Part shown: positions 52,969 to 61,528 of the stretch, in pieces
How positions within the stretch are numbered: the first letter of the stretch is position 1
How the letters are laid out: every line of letters starts with the position of its first letter
Source: Planctomyces sp. SH-PL62
GTDB taxonomy: Bacteria > Planctomycetota > Planctomycetia > Isosphaerales > Isosphaeraceae
DNA length: 64,000 nt
Assembly: GCF_001610895.1 (NCBI RefSeq)
Contig: NZ_CP011273.1
Span: forward strand, 3,410,001-3,474,000
Direction: 5' to 3'
Notes under the pieces: generated by a model
The model's database searches: none
What the model was told of the DNA's origin: nothing
The model's input: the letters and a program-made list of their open reading frames with translations, nothing else
Made by a program: the position numbers and the translations under genes

Positions 52969-54038
52969 TCCTCCCTTCGCCGCGGCAAGGTCGAGCGAAC
53001 GAACCCCACCCCGACACGACGACATTCCGGGCGTTCGCCGGGGCGGCGGCCGTCCTGTTCGCCCTCGACGCCGCCTGGGGCGGCGCGGGGGCTTCGAGCC
53101 GGACGTCGGCTCAAAACCCGCCCGAGGACGCGAGCCCCGTCTCGACTCCGGTCGTCGAGGGCGGCCCGGTGACGCTGCCCGGCGCTCGGCGGTTCGACAT
53201 CCGCGCGAAGTCGGGCCTTGAGTATCGGATCTTCGTCGCCGCCCCTCCGGGTCCCGCCCCCGCGCCGGGTTTTCCGGTCATCTACTTCACGGACGGCAAC
53301 GAGAATTTTCCCGTCCTGCTGGCCGCGACCCGGAAGCAATCCCGCGAGGCGTTGCAGGCGGTCGTGGTCGGGATCGGCTACCCCGGCGAGGATCCGGTCA
53401 AGCATCGAGAGCGCCGGGCGTTCGATCTGACGCCGCAAACCTCGGAAGAGTGGATGAAGTCCGACGCCCGCGAGATGGGGACCTTCAAGACCGGCGGCGA
53501 GGACGGGTTCCTGGATTTCATCGAGACGGAGTTGAAGCCGGTCGTCGAGCGGCGGCACAGGATCGATCGATCGCGGCAGACGCTGTTCGGCCACTCGTTC
53601 GGCGGGTTGTTCACCCTGCACGTCCTGTTCACCCGCCCCGAAACGTTCCAGACGTATGTGGCGGCGAGCCCGTCGCTCTGGTGGAACGGCGGCTCGATCC
53701 TGATGGAGGAGAAGAGCTTCCTCGAAGGGGGCCCGGCCGGGAAGGCGGCGGCGCGCGTGCTGCTCACCTCGGGCGAGTTGGAGCGGAAGACGGCCCCGAT
53801 CGAATCGAAGGAACGGGCCCGGCTCCTGGAGAATCGCCGCCTGGCCGGGTCCGCGAAGGAGATGGTCGACCGCATGGACGCGGCGGGCGTTCCCGGGCTG
53901 TCGGTCGAGTACCGCGAATTCGTTGAGGAGAATCACGGGTCGGTCGTGCTCCCCGCCGCAAGTCGAGGCGCGCGCTTCGCGCTCGACGACGGGCGTCGGA
54001 CCACTCCCCCGTCGGGCGTCCGCGCCGAAAATCCGTGA
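52965..54038 (+). CDS. Secreted alpha/beta-hydrolase, esterase (Fes/IroE-like)
   Basis: Up to 357 aa. The start is uncertain: the frame has no ATG or GTG before the hydrophobic leader ([20 protein letters not shown]), so I take the TTG at 52965 that overlaps the previous stop. The domain has [20 protein letters not shown], the nucleophile elbow GHSFGG ([18 protein letters not shown]) and a late His in [10 protein letters not shown]. This is the pattern of trilactone or feruloyl-type esterases. Export is likely. Confidence 0.75.
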   Translation: MILPSPRQGRANEPHPDTTTFRAFAGAAAVLFALDAAWGGAGASSRTSAQNPPEDASPVSTPVVEGGPVTLPGARRFDIRAKSGLEYRIFVAAPPGPAPAPGFPVIYFTDGNENFPVLLAATRKQSREALQAVVVGIGYPGEDPVKHRERRAFDLTPQTSEEWMKSDAREMGTFKTGGEDGFLDFIETELKPVVERRHRIDRSRQTLFGHSFGGLFTLHVLFTRPETFQTYVAASPSLWWNGGSILMEEKSFLEGGPAGKAAARVLLTSGELERKTAPIESKERARLLENRRLAGSAKEMVDRMDAAGVPGLSVEYREFVEENHGSVVLPAASRGARFALDDGRRTTPPSGVRAENP

Positions 54039-54137
54039 CGCGCGGCCGTGGAGAATTCCGGCCGCTGGAATCGCTCCGAGAGGGAAGACGACATGAGTCG
54101 ATGTCTGCCGTCAGCATGCCTGTTCAGACTCTGATCC

Positions 54138-54371
54138 GTGCGCGCCGACGGCGCGCTCAGCAAGCCGGAACGGGATCGCTACCTGCGGAACACCGGCTTC
54201 GACCGCCTCGTCGCCGAGGGCGTCTATACGTGCGGAGGCTTCGCGAACGCCTTCGGCCGTTCGTCGCGCCTGCTGGCGGAACTCGAACTCCCCCCGGCCG
54301 TCCGCGAGCAGGCCGCGACGCTCCTGGACGGCCACCTCGCGCTCGGCGGCCTCGATCATCGCCGCGATTCA
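54138..54371 (+). pseudogene. Possible truncated gene antisense to the nrdB tail
   Basis: From a GTG at 54138 a plus-strand frame reads ALSKPERDRYLRNTGFDRLV, then AEGVYTCGGFANAFGRSSRL and ELELPPAVREQAATLLDGHL. More than 85 percent of third codon positions are G or C, better than the opposite strand. The frame then runs on into nrdB antisense without its own stop. I take it as a gene that lost its 3' end. The family is not recognised and it may be spurious. Confidence 0.3.
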
Positions 54372-55367
54372 GAATTCCTCGCCGAAGACCACGTCGCCGG
54401 TCACGCCGACCTGATACGCGGAGACGCGGCGCTCGAAGAAGTTCGCCAGCTCCTGGACGTCCTGGAGCTCCATGAACGCCAGCGGGTTCTTCGACCCGTA
54501 GGCCGGCGCGATGCCGAGGGATTCGAGCCGGCGGTCGGCGACGTACTCCAGGTATTTTCGCAGATCCTGGAGGCTCAGGCCGACCACGCCGTGGGAGAGG
54601 ACGTCGCGGGCGAACTCCGTCTCGCAGTCGACGGCCTCGCGGAGCATCGCCACGACCTCGCCCTCCAGCGCCGCGTCGAACAGGTCCGGCTCCTCGCGAC
54701 GCGCCGTCGAGATGACGTTGAACGCGAAGGCGATGTGCGCGCTCTCGTCGCGGAAGACCCAGTTCGTCCCCGTCGCCAGGCCGTGGAGGAGGCCCTTGGA
54801 TCGCAGGAAGTAGACGTAGGCGAAGGCCGCGAAGAAGAACAGACCTTCGATGCACGCGGCGAAGCAGATCAGGTTCAGCAGGAACCGCCGGCGATGCTCG
54901 CGGGTCTCAAGCCGGTCGAGTTGCTCGATGGAGTCGATCCAGCGGAAGCAGAAGTCGGCCTTCCGCTTGATCGACGGGATGTTGTCGATCGCCGCGAACG
55001 CCTGCTCGCGCTCGGCCATGTCGGGGAGGTAGTTGTCGAGCAGGGTCAGATAGAAATGGACGTGCAGCGACTCCTCGTAGAGCTGGCGCGAGAGGTACAT
55101 CCGCGCCTCGGGGGAGTTGACGTGCTGGTAGAGGTTCAGCACCAGGTTGTTGCCGACGATCGAGTCGCCCGTGGCGAAGAACGCCACCAGGCGCTGAATC
55201 AGGTGCTTCTCCGCGGGCGTGACGCGGCGGTCGAGGTCGGCCAGGTCTGTCGAGAAGTCGACCTCCTCGACCGTCCAGGTGTTCTTGATCGCCGCCTTGT
55301 ACATCTCGAAGAAGATCGGGTATCGCATCGGACGCAGGGTCAGGTCCATGCCGGGATCGAGCAGCAT
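54369..55367 (-). CDS. nrdB: Class I ribonucleotide reductase, beta (radical) subunit
   Basis: 332 aa. The di-iron ligands and radical Tyr are visible: Asp in FFATGDSIVGNN, Glu/His in LYEESLHVHFY with Tyr four residues after the His as in E. coli Y122, Glu in CIEGLFFFAAF, and Glu/His in FRDESAHIAF. The C-terminal tail that docks into NrdA ends GVTGDVVFGEEF. With NrdA it reduces ribonucleotides to deoxyribonucleotides and needs O2 to make its radical. It follows nrdA by 31 bases and is presumably under the same cobalamin riboswitch. Confidence 0.95.
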   Translation of the reverse strand: MLLDPGMDLTLRPMRYPIFFEMYKAAIKNTWTVEEVDFSTDLADLDRRVTPAEKHLIQRLVAFFATGDSIVGNNLVLNLYQHVNSPEARMYLSRQLYEESLHVHFYLTLLDNYLPDMAEREQAFAAIDNIPSIKRKADFCFRWIDSIEQLDRLETREHRRRFLLNLICFAACIEGLFFFAAFAYVYFLRSKGLLHGLATGTNWVFRDESAHIAFAFNVISTARREEPDLFDAALEGEVVAMLREAVDCETEFARDVLSHGVVGLSLQDLRKYLEYVADRRLESLGIAPAYGSKNPLAFMELQDVQELANFFERRVSAYQVGVTGDVVFGEEF

Positions 55368-55398
55368 CGGTTCGTCCTTCCGTGGAGAGGGGTTCTGG

Positions 55399-57780
55399 TT
55401 ACTGGCACGACTCGCACGACTCGGGATTCTCGAGCGAGCACGCGACGTCTCGGGGCGTCGGCGGCGCCTGCGGGACGGTCGTCTTGGCGATCCCCGTGGC
55501 GGGGCGGGATCTCAGGTAATAGGTCGTCTTCAGCCCGCGCTTCCAGGCGTACATGTACATGGAAGAGAGCTTGCCGATCGACGGGCTCTCGACGAAGAGG
55601 TTGAGCGACTGGCTCTGGTCGATGAACGGGGCGCGGTCGGCGGCCATGTCGATCAGCGACCGCATCGGGATTTCCCAGACGGTGCGGTAGACGCGGCGGA
55701 GGTCGGCCGGGAGTTCCTCGACGCCCTGCACCGAGCCCTCGGCGAGCTTGATCCGGTTGCGGACCGCCTCCGTCCAGAGGCCGCGCGCCTTCAGGTCGCG
55801 GACGAGGTGGCGGTTGACCTGGAGGAACTCCCCGGAGAGCGTCTCTCGCTTGAAGAGGTTGGAGACCTGGGGCTCGATGCATTCGTAAGCCCCGACGATC
55901 GAGGCGATCGTCGCGGTGGGGGCCACCGCCACCAGGAGCGAGTTGCGCAGGCCGACGCGGCGCACGCGCCCGCGAAGCTCGGCCCACCGGGGGGCGTCCG
56001 AACCTTCGCGGTCCCACAGGTCGACCTGGAGCACGCCTTCGGCCGCCCGGGTCTCGGCGAAGGCCAGGTGCGGCCCCAGGCGCTCGGCCAGGTCGCAGGA
56101 CGCGGTCAGGGCGTGGTAGTAGATCTCTTCCTGGATCCTGGCGGAGAGTTCCCGGGCCTCGGCGGCGTCGAACGGCAGGCCGAGCTGGAAGAAGACGTCC
56201 TGGAGCCCCATCACGCCGAGCCCGACCGGCCGCCATCGCCGGTTCGACGCCTCGGATTCGGGGGTCGGGTAGAAGTTCACGTCGACCACCGCGTCCAGGA
56301 ACGGGACGGCCGTGCGGACGGTTTCGGCCAGGGCTTCGAAGTCGAACCCCCCGTCGCCGACGTGCCGTGCGAGGTTGATCGAGCCGAGGTTGCAGACGGC
56401 CGTCTCGCCGTCCGAGGTCGCCTCGACGATCTCGGTGCAGAGGTTCGACGAGTGGACGACGGCGCCCGGCGTGCGCGTCTGGTTCGACTTCCGGTTGCAG
56501 GCGTCCTTGAAGTTCATCCAGCCGTTGCCCGTCTCGGCCAGCGTCTTCATCATCCGGGCGTAGAGGTCGCGCGCGGCGACCGTCTTGACGGCCAGGCCCC
56601 GCGCCTCGGCTTCGGCGTAGGCCGCCTCGAACGCCTCGCCGTGGAGGTCGGGCAGGTGGGGGACCGTCTTGGGATCGAACAGCGACCAGGCCCCGCCTTC
56701 CTCCACACGCCGCATGAACAGGTCCGGGACCCAGTTGGCCAGGTTCAGGTTGTAGGTCCTCCGGGCCTCGTCGCCGGCGTTGTCCTTGAGCTCCAGGAAC
56801 TCCTCGACGTCGGCGTGCCAGGTCTCCAGGTAGACGCAGCAGGCGCCCTTGCGCCGCCCCCCCTGGTTCACGGCGGCGACGGAGGAGTCGAGCGTCTTGA
56901 GCCAGGGGACCACGCCGTTGCCGTGGCCATTCGTCCCCTGGATGTAGGAGCCTCTCGAGCGGATGCGGTGGAAGGCCAGGCCGATCCCCCCCGCGTACTT
57001 GGAGAGCTTGGCCACGTCCGTATAGCGGCCGTAGATCCCTTCCAGGCTGTCATCGGGCGAGTCGAGCAGGTAGCACGACGACATCTGCGGCCGGGGCGTC
57101 CCGGAGTTGAACAGGGTCGGCGAGCTGGGCATGTAGCGGTGCGACGCCATCAGCTCGAACAGGTCGAGGGCGTCGGCGACGTCGCGGGAGAGCCCGCACG
57201 CGACCCGGAGGAAGAAATAGGCGGGCGTCTCGATCACGTCGCGGGTGCTGGGATGCCGCAGCAGGTAGCGGTCGTAGATCGTGCGGAGCCCGAAGTACTC
57301 GAAGTCGTCGCGGGGCCGGGTCGCGGCGGCGTTGAGCTTGCGGGCGTTCGCGGCGACGTAGTCGGCGGTGGCCTCCGCGACCAGGCCCAGGCGGCGTCCG
57401 GCGGCGATCGCCTGGGAGAACGACTGGATGTCCTGGTTCATCACCTCCTTGGCGATGAAGCAGTCGAGGAGACGGGCCGCGAGCAGGGAGTATTCCGGCT
57501 CCTCGGCGATGAGCGAGGCGGCCGTCTGGATCGAGAGCTGGTCGAGCTCGCGGGTCGTCGCGCCGTCGAAGAGTCCGCCGATCGTCTTCACGGCGATCCG
57601 CATCACGTCGACGGCCGCCAGCCCGCCCGACGAGCGGCGGACGGCCCGCACGATCTTGTTGACGTCGACCGGCTCCAGGCCGCCGTTCCGCTTGCGGACG
57701 CGCATGCCGCCGTCCTCGTCGGCCGCCCCCGCGCGAGGCGCCTCGCCGTTCGCGGGGGCGTTCTTCAACTCCAGACTCAT
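55399..57780 (-). CDS. nrdA: Class I ribonucleotide reductase, alpha (catalytic) subunit
   Basis: 793 aa. An N-terminal ATP-cone (MRVRKRNGGLEPVDVNKIVR) points to dATP feedback. The catalytic barrel has a redox Cys in QMSSCYLLDSPDDS, the Asn-Cys-Glu triad in SSNLCTEIVEA, the partner Cys in ETAVCNLGSINLARH, and PTATIASIVGAYECIEPQVS. The radical-relay Tyr pair is in GLKTTYYLRSRP. The C-terminal swinging cysteines are in ENPESCESCQ. It is preceded by about 340 bases of leader containing a cobalamin riboswitch. Confidence 0.96.
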   Translation of the reverse strand: MSLELKNAPANGEAPRAGAADEDGGMRVRKRNGGLEPVDVNKIVRAVRRSSGGLAAVDVMRIAVKTIGGLFDGATTRELDQLSIQTAASLIAEEPEYSLLAARLLDCFIAKEVMNQDIQSFSQAIAAGRRLGLVAEATADYVAANARKLNAAATRPRDDFEYFGLRTIYDRYLLRHPSTRDVIETPAYFFLRVACGLSRDVADALDLFELMASHRYMPSSPTLFNSGTPRPQMSSCYLLDSPDDSLEGIYGRYTDVAKLSKYAGGIGLAFHRIRSRGSYIQGTNGHGNGVVPWLKTLDSSVAAVNQGGRRKGACCVYLETWHADVEEFLELKDNAGDEARRTYNLNLANWVPDLFMRRVEEGGAWSLFDPKTVPHLPDLHGEAFEAAYAEAEARGLAVKTVAARDLYARMMKTLAETGNGWMNFKDACNRKSNQTRTPGAVVHSSNLCTEIVEATSDGETAVCNLGSINLARHVGDGGFDFEALAETVRTAVPFLDAVVDVNFYPTPESEASNRRWRPVGLGVMGLQDVFFQLGLPFDAAEARELSARIQEEIYYHALTASCDLAERLGPHLAFAETRAAEGVLQVDLWDREGSDAPRWAELRGRVRRVGLRNSLLVAVAPTATIASIVGAYECIEPQVSNLFKRETLSGEFLQVNRHLVRDLKARGLWTEAVRNRIKLAEGSVQGVEELPADLRRVYRTVWEIPMRSLIDMAADRAPFIDQSQSLNLFVESPSIGKLSSMYMYAWKRGLKTTYYLRSRPATGIAKTTVPQAPPTPRDVACSLENPESCESCQ

Positions 57781-58011
57781 GTTCGGCTCCTGTTCCTTGG
57801 AGGGGGGAGGGCCGGGACCGCCCGAGAGCGCCCCCGGCCGGATCGGCCGTCAGGTCGCGGCGACGGGGGCGAAATTCGGCGGATGGGAGAGGAGCCGAAC
57901 GGTCGTCACGGCCGGAACGGCGGCGGCCGGATGGACGGGGCGGACGAAGAGCGCGGGACGCGGGCCGTCGGCCGCGACCGGGCCTGTTCGAGGCGAATCC
58001 AAGGCGCGATC

Positions 58012-58290
58012 CTTCCTGCCGGTCCGGGCAGATTGGGGCGTCCGGACCGGTACGCAGGAGGGCTCCGCACGCGCGGAAGGGCCTGACCTGCCGCGTACCC
58101 GGAGCGGGGCACCCTTGGCATGCTCGACGGGCAGGTCTTCTGGCTTACGGCTACGATCGATCCCCGGGCGGCCTTCCCGCGACGCGAGCGTCGCAGTGGC
58201 TTATGTGGCCGGATCTCTCGCCGAATACAGCAGCGGCCCTGCGCCGGATTCTCACCGGCTTCCCTTTTCATCCGTCCGAACGCGGACGGA
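58012..58290 (-). repeat. Duplicated leader segment, copy 1
   Basis: About 280 bases that recur at 59338-59617 with roughly a dozen differences and one single-base indel. The repeat covers the riboswitch aptamer and about 100 bases downstream. Confidence 0.85.
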
Positions 58291-58315
58291 ACCCGTCGAT
58301 GCTGGGAGCATATCC
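58120..58315 (-). promoter_or_regulatory. Cobalamin riboswitch upstream of nrdAB
   Basis: Read on the minus strand it contains the conserved core AAGGGAAGCCGGTGAGAATC (P3/P4 side), GCCACTG paired across a hairpin with CGGGAAGGC, and the B12 box AAGCCAGAAGACCTGCC (complement of 58131-58147). A GC-rich stem (CGTCCG/CGGACG) precedes it. Downstream, at 58012-58050, lies a strong hairpin (CCGGTCCGG with CCGGACCGG) that could serve the expression platform. B12 binding should lower class I RNR expression. Confidence 0.92.
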
Positions 58316-58356
58316 TATTTTCGACGCCCAGGCCAACCGGCCGCGGGGGATTTCGA

Positions 58357-59322
58357 TCAGACGACCCGGCCGCCCAGCCAGGAGTACCGGGTGGGAGGTT
58401 GTTCGGCGATCCGCCCGCCGATCTCATCCGCGAGCATCTCATAGCGTTCGGGCTGGCGGCAGAGGTAGTCCTGGGCCCTGGCCGCCTTGCCGGAGAACGA
58501 ACGCCTTTCCAGGTTCCAGGCCGTGTTCAGGTGTCGGATGATCGACGCATAATCCCGGGACGTGTAGACGCCGATCCGTTGCGCGGCGGCGGCGAACTGG
58601 TCGAACAGGTTCGGATCGCGTCCGTCGGTCATCTGGCTGCCGGGCATGGAGATCAGCTTCCTGAGCATGTTTCGGTAGGCGAACAGCGTGTTCTCCGGGT
58701 CGCGCTCGAAGAGTTCGCCGACGACCCGGGTGTAGAAGACCTCGTGGCGGGTCTCGTCGGCGGCGATCTTGCGGCAGATCCGGGCGAGGTTCTCCTCGCC
58801 GCGCCCCTGGGAGAGCCTGGCGATGTTCCCGTGGCTGATCCGGGTCGCCCGCTCCTGGAACGCGGCGTAGATCAGCCCGGAGTGGGGGTCGCCCTCGTTC
58901 CCCGGAGAGAAGCCGTTGCTGATGAGATGGTGGATGGTCCGCTCGATCGCCGCCATGTCGACGCGGCCGGAAAGCCGTAGGTAGGCGTTGAGCAGGTCGC
59001 CGTGGCGGTTCTCCTCGGCGGTCCATCTCCGCAGCCATTGGGCCCAGGGGGTCTCGCTGGTCCCCGTCGGGTCCTTCACGATGTGCTCGAGCGAGACGGT
59101 GTAATTCGGCAGGGCCTCCTCGGTCACCATATTTCCGACGAGCACGACCAGGAGCTCGTCGGGCAGGACGAGCGAGGACTCGCGCAACCGCTGCACCTGT
59201 TCGGACCAGTCCTCGGCGGTCAGGTCCGGCAGGAGTTCGGTCGGCTGCCAGGCCTGGTCGATCGGGCTGAGGAGGGAGAGGTTGTCCGCGACGTAATCTT
59301 GCAAACTCTCGATGACATTCAT
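58357..59322 (-). CDS. Acyl-ACP desaturase (soluble di-iron, plant stearoyl-ACP type)
   Basis: 321 aa from the ATG at 59322. The frame is open upstream into the leader repeat, which is not coding. Both iron-binding motifs are present: EENRHG (RWTAEENRHGDLLNAYLRL) and DETRHE (IAADETRHEVFYTRVV). These match the EENRHG/DEKRHE pair of FA_desaturase_2 enzymes. It inserts a double bond into acyl-ACP using O2 and reduced ferredoxin, giving unsaturated membrane lipids. A cobalamin riboswitch stands upstream, and nrdAB with a second copy of the switch stands downstream. Confidence 0.92.
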   Translation of the reverse strand: MNVIESLQDYVADNLSLLSPIDQAWQPTELLPDLTAEDWSEQVQRLRESSLVLPDELLVVLVGNMVTEEALPNYTVSLEHIVKDPTGTSETPWAQWLRRWTAEENRHGDLLNAYLRLSGRVDMAAIERTIHHLISNGFSPGNEGDPHSGLIYAAFQERATRISHGNIARLSQGRGEENLARICRKIAADETRHEVFYTRVVGELFERDPENTLFAYRNMLRKLISMPGSQMTDGRDPNLFDQFAAAAQRIGVYTSRDYASIIRHLNTAWNLERRSFSGKAARAQDYLCRQPERYEMLADEIGGRIAEQPPTRYSWLGGRVV

Positions 59323-59337
59323 CGCTGCGGCCTGAAT

Positions 59338-59617
59338 CTTCCTGCCGGTCCGGGCAGATTGGGGCGTCCGGATCGAATGCGCAGGAGGGCTCCGCACGCG
59401 CGGAGGGGCCTGGCCTGCCGCGTACCCGGAGCCGGGGCACCCTTGGCATGCTCGACGGGCAGGTCTTCTGGCTTACGGCTACGATCGATCCCCGGGCGGC
59501 CTTCCCGCAACGCGAGCGTCGCAGTGGCTTATGTGGCCGGGTCTCTCGCCGAATACAGCAGCGGCCCTGCGCCGGATTCTCACCGGCTTCCCTTTTGATC
59601 CGTCCGCATGCGGACGG
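59338..59617 (-). repeat. Duplicated leader segment, copy 2
   Basis: Partner of 58012-58290. The differences cluster in the hairpin nearest the gene and in the loop of the first stem (CATG here, AACG in copy 1), leaving the aptamer core unchanged. Confidence 0.85.
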
Positions 59618-59640
59618 GGCCCATCGAGATGAGGAGCCTA
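59445..59640 (-). promoter_or_regulatory. Cobalamin riboswitch upstream of the acyl-ACP desaturase gene
   Basis: It has the same elements as the switch before nrdA: GGGAAGCCGGTGAGAATCC, GCCACTG with GGGAAGGC, and the B12 box AAGCCAGAAGACCTGCC (complement of 59459-59475). About 120 bases separate the B12 box from the desaturase start, and there is no gene between. Repression of the desaturase by B12 is the direct prediction. Confidence 0.9.
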
Positions 59641-59706
59641 TCAGAAACGCCGGCGATTCGGCCAGCCTCTCGATCAACTCCCTGCTCGTGAGACGTCGAC
59701 GTAAGC

Positions 59707-59910
59707 CTAATGCGAATCGCGCGCCGCGTTCGGACCTCTCCGATATTCCATGAACCCGGCCGTTTCGATCGCCTTTTCGCGGCCGAGCAGACCCTCGATG
59801 ACGCGGTATAAATCAGGATCGGCGAAATCGTCGATGGGCCCTGGCGAATCCCCAGGCCCCCACCAGGCCTCGCGATGTCGAGGAGCCGTCGAAACCGGGC
59901 CGCGGGCTTG
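59707..59910 (-). pseudogene. C-terminal fragment of an unknown protein
   Basis: After a stop at 59911-59913 the minus strand reads REAWWGPGDSPGPIDDFADP, then DLYRVIEGLLGREKAIETAG and FMEYRRGP before TAG at 59707. The composition looks like protein, but no start codon exists after the upstream stop. I take it as the end of a broken gene. The family is not recognised. Confidence 0.35.
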
Positions 59911-60034
59911 TTATGGCTCGACAACGACGGCTGCAATGCCCTAGAATCCGCGTGGTTCAAGTCTTTTCGCTGGTTCGTGCATGCTTGTGCGGGTTTACAC
60001 CTAATTTCTTCGGATTCTCTCGGAGGAAGCCCGA

Positions 60035-61165
60035 ATGCGACGTTTCGCCTTGCGCCGACGGATCGGCTTCACGCTGATCGAGCTGCTCGTCGTGATCGCC
60101 ATCATCGCGGTACTGATCGCCTTGCTCTTGCCCGCCGTGCAGTCGGCCCGCGAAGCGGCCCGGCGCGCCCAGTGCGTGAACAACCTGAAGCAGATCGGGT
60201 TGGCGGCGCACAATTATCTTTCGCAGCAGAACTGCTTCCCGCCGCTGGTGCAGAACCGCGTCGGAGCGACGTTCGACCTGGGGATGGGCGACCACTGGCC
60301 CCTGGACTGGACGGCCTCGCTGCTGTCGCAGATCGAGCAGGCGCCGCTCTACAACTCGCTGAACTGGTCGTTCGGCGCCGGCAACGGGGGCACGGCCCAG
60401 AACACCACCGTGCTGCGGACGATGGTCGGGTCGATGACCTGCCCGTCCGAGAACATCCGGGTCCCCACGAACCAGTGGGGCTGGAAGAGCTACGTGGCCA
60501 ACGCCGGCGGCCCGGCCCCCGTCGCGGTCTTCGACGGCGCGCTGACGCCGCTGCGCAGCGACCCCGGCGATCGTCCCGGCTTCTCCACGGCCGACGGCCT
60601 CCAGAACAGCAACTGCTCTTCCTTCGGCGTCGAGGGGTTCATGGACGGCACGTCCAACACCGCGATGTTCAGCGAGACCATGGTGGGCACCGGGCCGGTC
60701 GGCCGGGCGGTGACGATCGCCACCACGCGACGGAAGTCCACGTACCTGTTCCCCAGCGGCCTGAACATCCAGCCCAACCTGGGCGTGAACGGTGCCCAGC
60801 AGGCCATGCAGTTCGTCACCACCTGCCGCGCCCTCCCCGGGACCACGGCGGGATACGGCGGGCTCGCCCCGGCCCAGGGCAACTTCTGGATCTCGGGCCA
60901 CATCGGCTCGACGTTCATCTACGACGCTTACAACCACTGGCTGACGCCCAATTCGGCCGGGTGCTACAACCAGGCCGACGGCAACACCGAAGGCTGGGGC
61001 AACCCCAACGACGGCATGCCCCCCAGCAGCAACCACCCCGGCGGCGTGAACGTCGCCTTCGCCGACGGCTCGGTCAAGTACATCAAGGACACCGTCAGCG
61101 TCCCCACCTGGTGGGCCCTCGGCACCCGGGCCGGCGGCGAGATCGTCAGCTCGGACGCCTACTGA
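60035..61165 (+). CDS. DUF1559 prepilin-like protein
   Basis: 376 aa. The ATG at 60035 follows GGAGGAAG. The prepilin signal is [20 protein letters not shown], followed by [20 protein letters not shown]. The C-terminal H-X9-DG motif is in [18 protein letters not shown]. It is followed by a small lipoprotein gene and a TPR membrane protein gene on the same strand, an order repeatedly seen in this family of bacteria. Confidence 0.94.
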   Translation: MRRFALRRRIGFTLIELLVVIAIIAVLIALLLPAVQSAREAARRAQCVNNLKQIGLAAHNYLSQQNCFPPLVQNRVGATFDLGMGDHWPLDWTASLLSQIEQAPLYNSLNWSFGAGNGGTAQNTTVLRTMVGSMTCPSENIRVPTNQWGWKSYVANAGGPAPVAVFDGALTPLRSDPGDRPGFSTADGLQNSNCSSFGVEGFMDGTSNTAMFSETMVGTGPVGRAVTIATTRRKSTYLFPSGLNIQPNLGVNGAQQAMQFVTTCRALPGTTAGYGGLAPAQGNFWISGHIGSTFIYDAYNHWLTPNSAGCYNQADGNTEGWGNPNDGMPPSSNHPGGVNVAFADGSVKYIKDTVSVPTWWALGTRAGGEIVSSDAY

Positions 61166-61315
61166 TCCCGGACGTGCGATCGTCCACGACGGTCGAGGGC
61201 TCCGACGCATCCCGTCGGGGCCCTCTCCGTATTCCTCGACCACACGTCGACCACCGGGCCTCGGTGCCCTTTGATGGCGATTTTTTATCATTTCACCCGT
61301 TTACGGAGCGGTTTG

Positions 61316-61498
61316 ATGCGGAAGAAGCTGGTCCCCGCACTCTTGGCGGCGATGATCGCGGCGGTCCTCCCCGGTTGCGGGGGCGACGACTCGGAGATCC
61401 CCAAGTCCCCGGACGCCCCGAAACAGGCCGATTTCGACGCGATGAAGAACATGATGGACAAGTCGGCCAAGGTCAAGACGCCAAAGAAGGCCGGCTGA
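61316..61498 (+). CDS. Small lipoprotein
   Basis: 60 aa from the ATG at 61316. The lipobox LPGC follows a short hydrophobic leader (MRKKLVPALLAAMIAAVLPG). The mature 40 residues are highly charged and lysine-rich at the end (KSAKVKTPKKAG). It lies 30 bases ahead of the TPR gene. It is probably anchored to a membrane, with a role tied to its DUF1559 and TPR neighbours. Confidence 0.75.
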   Translation: MRKKLVPALLAAMIAAVLPGCGGDDSEIPKSPDAPKQADFDAMKNMMDKSAKVKTPKKAG

Positions 61499-61528
61499 GA
61501 TCGTCGATTCGATCGGAAAGGGCGTGGG

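Noticed and set aside
54111-54359. A minus-strand 82-codon frame just beyond the nrdB stop
   Set aside because: It is in the nrdB frame but follows the stop, lacks a ribosome-binding site, and its codon bias fades after the first third.
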